Made by a program: the position numbers and the translations under genes
Shown: positions 60,931-64,000 of the stretch, in pieces
Numbering within the stretch: the first letter of the stretch is position 1
How the letters are laid out: every line of letters begins with the position of its first letter
The notes under the pieces: generated by a model
What the model was told of the DNA's origin: nothing
The model's input: only the letters and a program-made list of their open reading frames with translations
Database searches by the model: none
Assembly (NCBI RefSeq): GCF_041320605.1
Contig: NZ_CP166679.1
Coordinates: forward strand, 930,001 to 994,000
DNA from: Arenibacter antarcticus
GTDB lineage: Bacteria; Bacteroidota; Bacteroidia; Flavobacteriales; Flavobacteriaceae
Length of the DNA: 64,000 nt
Reading direction: 5' to 3'

Positions 60931-63711
60931 ATGTCAACAGATACTCCTAATAATAGTCCCACGAAAAATCGACCCATCAGTAGGCTAAACGCCCTTAACG
61001 AACGTTACTCCGATGTTTTTGATTACCTGATTTTTGCGGTTTCAGAAATGATTGGCGCACCCTTATGTACCATCACCTTCTTTGAGGGAAATGAAGTTTT
61101 TGTGGTTGCCACTAATGACGCTTCCATCGAAAAAATATGGCCGTTGACTGCTGCTCTTAAACTCAATATAGAAAGGAAAGACAACCTATTAAATTTATCA
61201 CCTCATCCCGCAGATAAATTTGAGGTGAAGTTTTATAAGTGTCTCCCTATTTTAGATGTCAACGGATTAATCTTGGGCAGTTTAAATATTATTGATGATA
61301 AAGAAAGAGATTTAACGGAATTTGAGAATAACTTCCTGGAAAAATCCATAAAGCAGATATGCAGATGGGTTATTAGTAAGGAAAAGGAATACCTTTTAGC
61401 GAAGCATGATAATTTATTTGAGCTCTCTAATGACTTAATCGGAATTGTCACCTTTGAAGGCTGCTTTATAAAACTAAATCCTTCATTTTCCAAAACTTTG
61501 GGATGGTCCAATAAAGAATTATTAGCATCTCCATTTACACAGTTTATTCTTAAAGATGACGTAAAAAAAACTGTTAGGGTAATGCAGAACCTTATGAAAG
61601 GCCAATCGGTTATTAATTTCACCAATCGCTACAAAACCAAAGATGGAGGGATTAAATGGATAGAATGGACTAGTACCCCTGACATGGTCACAAAACTTAT
61701 TTTCACCATTGGTCGTGATGTTACGGAGTTTGTGAAAAAAGAGCAATTGCTCATGAAAAGTGAAGCAAAATTCCGCAATTTGTTCGACAATGTAGAAGGT
61801 ATTTTAAGTATTTCTGATTTGAAAGGCAATTTTATAGACGTAAATCCAGCTGGCTTGGCAGCTGCGGGATATACAAGGGAAGAAATGAAGCAGACCTCTC
61901 TTTTTGATATAGTGGCTCCTGAAACCTATAACGAAATTAAAGAGTATATAGCTGCCGTAGAGAAATACGGCCATGCTTCAGGGGAAATGAATATTATTAA
62001 AAAATCGGGAGAAAAGGCCATTTGGTATTTTATGAGTACTCTTGATGAAGATTCTGAAGGAAATAATCGAGTTTTAACAAATGTCATAGATATCACGGAG
62101 CGAAATAAATTGAACGAAGAACTTACGCAGGCCAAGGAGGAAGCCGAAGAAGCTTTAAAAATAAAGTCGCAATTTATAGCGCATATGAGTCACGAACTCC
62201 GCACTCCCCTAAATGGGATTATTGGTTTTACAGAGCTTGCCCTGGCCACCGAACTAGATGAGACGCAGAAGCAATATTTAGAGATCATTAACCAATCAGG
62301 AGCTACATTGTACAGTATCATTAACAATATCCTCGATTTTTCCAAAATTGAAAGCAATAAAATGAAATTGGAAATAGACAAGGTAGAAGTGGAAGAGGTA
62401 ATCTCAGAAGCCTTCAATATTGTTTCCTTCGGTATGAATAAAAAAGGTTTGGAAATGTTGATAGACATAGACCATAACATTCCACAATATATCTGGGCAG
62501 ATGCTATGCGACTAAAACAGATCTTTGTAAATCTTTTGGGCAACGCCTTAAAATTTACCGATAAGGGAGAAATTAAATTGTATGCATCAATTTTAGAGGA
62601 TTACGGCAACGGCAGAATGTGTTTGCGTTTTGGCGTTAGTGATACGGGTATTGGGATTCACAAGGACAAACAGGATGAGATATTCAATGCATTTTGGCAA
62701 GAGGACAGCAGTATCACCAAAAAATTTGGGGGAACCGGACTGGGATTGTCAATTACCAATAAACTTTTAGCCTTAGGAAGCAGTAAGTTACTGCTAGAAA
62801 GCGAACAAGGAAAAGGGAGTAATTTCTACTTTGATTATGAGTGTAAAGTAGAGAATGAAGAAATTGGAAACAACCTTGAGGACATTAAAAAAGTACTGAT
62901 TGTTGATGACAATGAGAACAACCGAAAAATCCTAAGACGGATGCTGGAAATCAAAAACATTGAAGTGGAGGAAGCCGATAGCGGCCTAAAAGCTTTGTTG
63001 ATAATGATGGATCATCCTGAATTTGATGTGATTATTATGGATTATCATATGCCAGTAATGGATGGCATTGAAACCATACGAAAAATTAAGGGACTGTCAG
63101 AATCTTCACAAACCAATGAACAACCTTTTATAATACTTTACAGCTCTTCTGATGACAACCAGCTTCAAATCGCCTGCGATGAATTGGAAATTGAAAGCAG
63201 GCTCGTAAAACCAATCCGGATGAAACAGATGTACCAGATGTTATCTGGGCTTAAAAATCTTGTGGCAGGGAAAATAAAAATTCCAGAAAAAGAAGTAATA
63301 TCGGCGCCCCCTTCTCTTGATCTAAAAATTTTAGTAGCGGACGATAATGAGATAAATATGCAATTAACAAAGTTATTTTTACGAAAACTTATCCCTAATG
63401 CCATTGTTATTGAAGCAGTAGATGGAGAAGAAGCAGTAGAAAAATATATTCAAGATAAACCAGACATCGTTTTTATGGATGTACAAATGCCTAAAATGAA
63501 CGGTTTAGAGGCTACACGACAAATAAGAGCTTCTGAAGCGCAGATAGAAGTACCCATTATTGCGCTTACCTCTGGTAGCATGCCTGGAGAAAAAGAAAGG
63601 TGCATTCAAGCCGGAATGACCGATTTTCTTTCCAAACCGCTTTTAATGCAAACTTTGAGTAATATGCTTATTAAATGGTTAGGAGTCACCAAGACTGATA
63701 TCAGTAATTAA
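60931..63711 (+). CDS. hybrid histidine kinase with GAF, two PAS and two receiver domains
   Basis: The 926-residue protein has no membrane segment. In order: a GAF-like domain (about 20-150), PAS (about 155-270) and PAS (about 275-395). Then come HisKA with phosphoacceptor His in AHMSHELRTPLNGIIGF (near 421) and HATPase with NLLGNALKFTDKGEI, DTGIGI and GGTGLGLSI. A first receiver (VLIVDDNENNRKI, Asp near 703 in MDYHMPVMDG) and a second receiver (ILVADDNEINMQL, Asp near 849 in MDVQMPKMNG) complete it. No DNA-binding output is attached. The gap to the tip-like gene is 33 bases, so it may be transcribed with the fibre operon and sense or control surface state; this link is inferred only from position. 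Confidence 0.9.
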   Translation: MSTDTPNNSPTKNRPISRLNALNERYSDVFDYLIFAVSEMIGAPLCTITFFEGNEVFVVATNDASIEKIWPLTAALKLNIERKDNLLNLSPHPADKFEVKFYKCLPILDVNGLILGSLNIIDDKERDLTEFENNFLEKSIKQICRWVISKEKEYLLAKHDNLFELSNDLIGIVTFEGCFIKLNPSFSKTLGWSNKELLASPFTQFILKDDVKKTVRVMQNLMKGQSVINFTNRYKTKDGGIKWIEWTSTPDMVTKLIFTIGRDVTEFVKKEQLLMKSEAKFRNLFDNVEGILSISDLKGNFIDVNPAGLAAAGYTREEMKQTSLFDIVAPETYNEIKEYIAAVEKYGHASGEMNIIKKSGEKAIWYFMSTLDEDSEGNNRVLTNVIDITERNKLNEELTQAKEEAEEALKIKSQFIAHMSHELRTPLNGIIGFTELALATELDETQKQYLEIINQSGATLYSIINNILDFSKIESNKMKLEIDKVEVEEVISEAFNIVSFGMNKKGLEMLIDIDHNIPQYIWADAMRLKQIFVNLLGNALKFTDKGEIKLYASILEDYGNGRMCLRFGVSDTGIGIHKDKQDEIFNAFWQEDSSITKKFGGTGLGLSITNKLLALGSSKLLLESEQGKGSNFYFDYECKVENEEIGNNLEDIKKVLIVDDNENNRKILRRMLEIKNIEVEEADSGLKALLIMMDHPEFDVIIMDYHMPVMDGIETIRKIKGLSESSQTNEQPFIILYSSSDDNQLQIACDELEIESRLVKPIRMKQMYQMLSGLKNLVAGKIKIPEKEVISAPPSLDLKILVADDNEINMQLTKLFLRKLIPNAIVIEAVDGEEAVEKYIQDKPDIVFMDVQMPKMNGLEATRQIRASEAQIEVPIIALTSGSMPGEKERCIQAGMTDFLSKPLLMQTLSNMLIKWLGVTKTDISN

Positions 63712-63785
63712 GCCCGACATCATTTTTCCTCCAAATGTATTGGAACAAGGCTGAAAGCAATTGAAAAAATTAGGTATAATAAATA

Positions 63786-64000
63786 ATGATGACGGATATG
63801 AAAAATCTCACTACAGAAATTGAACGATTACAAGAAGAGAACAACCTTAAGAAAGATTGGATTTCATTGATTACCCACGACCATAAGGAAGCTTTTGGTA
63901 GTCTGTTATGGATCATCGAAGCCCTTGAAAGTGGCGTAATGAGTAAGGATGATTTTTTTAAACTGCTGCCGCGAATAAAGCAAGATGCCCAAAAAAATCT
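63786..64000 (+). CDS. small histidine-kinase-like protein, 5' part
   Basis: The frame starts at ATG 63786 (MMTDMKNLTTEIERLQEEN) and runs off the window; 71 residues are visible. A short coiled coil is followed by SLITHDHKEAFGSLLWIIEA, which resembles the phosphoacceptor helix (H-box) of histidine kinases. The usual D-L/R-S-P after the His is replaced by D-H-K-E-A. Catalytic domains lie outside the window. It follows the hybrid kinase after 74 bases on the same strand. Confidence 0.65.
   Translation, partial: MMTDMKNLTTEIERLQEENNLKKDWISLITHDHKEAFGSLLWIIEALESGVMSKDDFFKLLPRIKQDAQKN

Overview
The window reads as chromosome of a marine-type member of the Flavobacteriaceae (Bacteroidota). The evidence is three SusC/SusD outer-membrane uptake pairs, a type IX secretion system (T9SS) substrate with a gliding-type C-terminal domain next to a PorP/SprF-like protein, AT-rich DNA, promoters of the Bacteroidota TAnnTTTG type, and an AraC-type regulator anchored in the membrane. 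No rRNA, tRNA, CRISPR array, insertion sequence or prophage was seen.

Layout. 1-776: 5' part of a PAS-domain signalling protein (minus strand). 1142-5324: phosphoenolpyruvate carboxylase and a divergent membrane-anchored AraC-type regulator. 5454-10164: SusC/SusD pair 1. 10497-16937: five genes (class I glutamine amidotransferase, iron alcohol dehydrogenase, aldehyde dehydrogenase, glutamine-synthetase-like ligase, ethanolamine-type permease) that together suggest ethanolamine breakdown through gamma-glutamylated intermediates to glycine. 17204-22199: SusC/SusD pair 2, whose SusC carries an STN domain. 22605-32466: an eight-gene myo-inositol operon (iolG, iolE, mmsA/iolA, Na+ symporter, iolD, iolC, iolB, iolJ-like), with a LacI-family regulator upstream. 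33916-38568: SusC/SusD pair 3. 39032-42615: outer-membrane protein, structured non-coding stretch, tiny membrane protein, PAP2 phosphatase, RluA-type pseudouridine synthase. 42981-50964: a 2328-residue repeat adhesin with a T9SS sorting domain plus a SprF-like partner.

51396-60897 is the most unusual part. It looks like a chaperone-usher-type fibre system in a phylum where that pathway is not usually described. It has four intact and one broken small secreted subunit genes, a PapD-like periplasmic chaperone, a large usher-like outer-membrane protein, and a final secreted protein whose C-terminal third resembles the subunits, as in a two-domain tip adhesin. Three subunit genes have the same upstream architecture (inverted and direct repeats at fixed distance from the -7 element) and each is followed by a hairpin terminator. 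An 870-bp tandem duplication produced one pseudogene. A hybrid histidine kinase and a second, truncated kinase gene follow.

Regulation. A 16-bp palindrome, ATGCAAA-N2-TTTGCAT, occurs three times: in front of the inositol operon, in front of SusC of pair 3, and between ppc and the AraC-type regulator. This suggests one LacI-family regulon joining inositol catabolism with an outer-membrane importer. An 8-bp tandem repeat sits in the leader of the inositol symporter gene.
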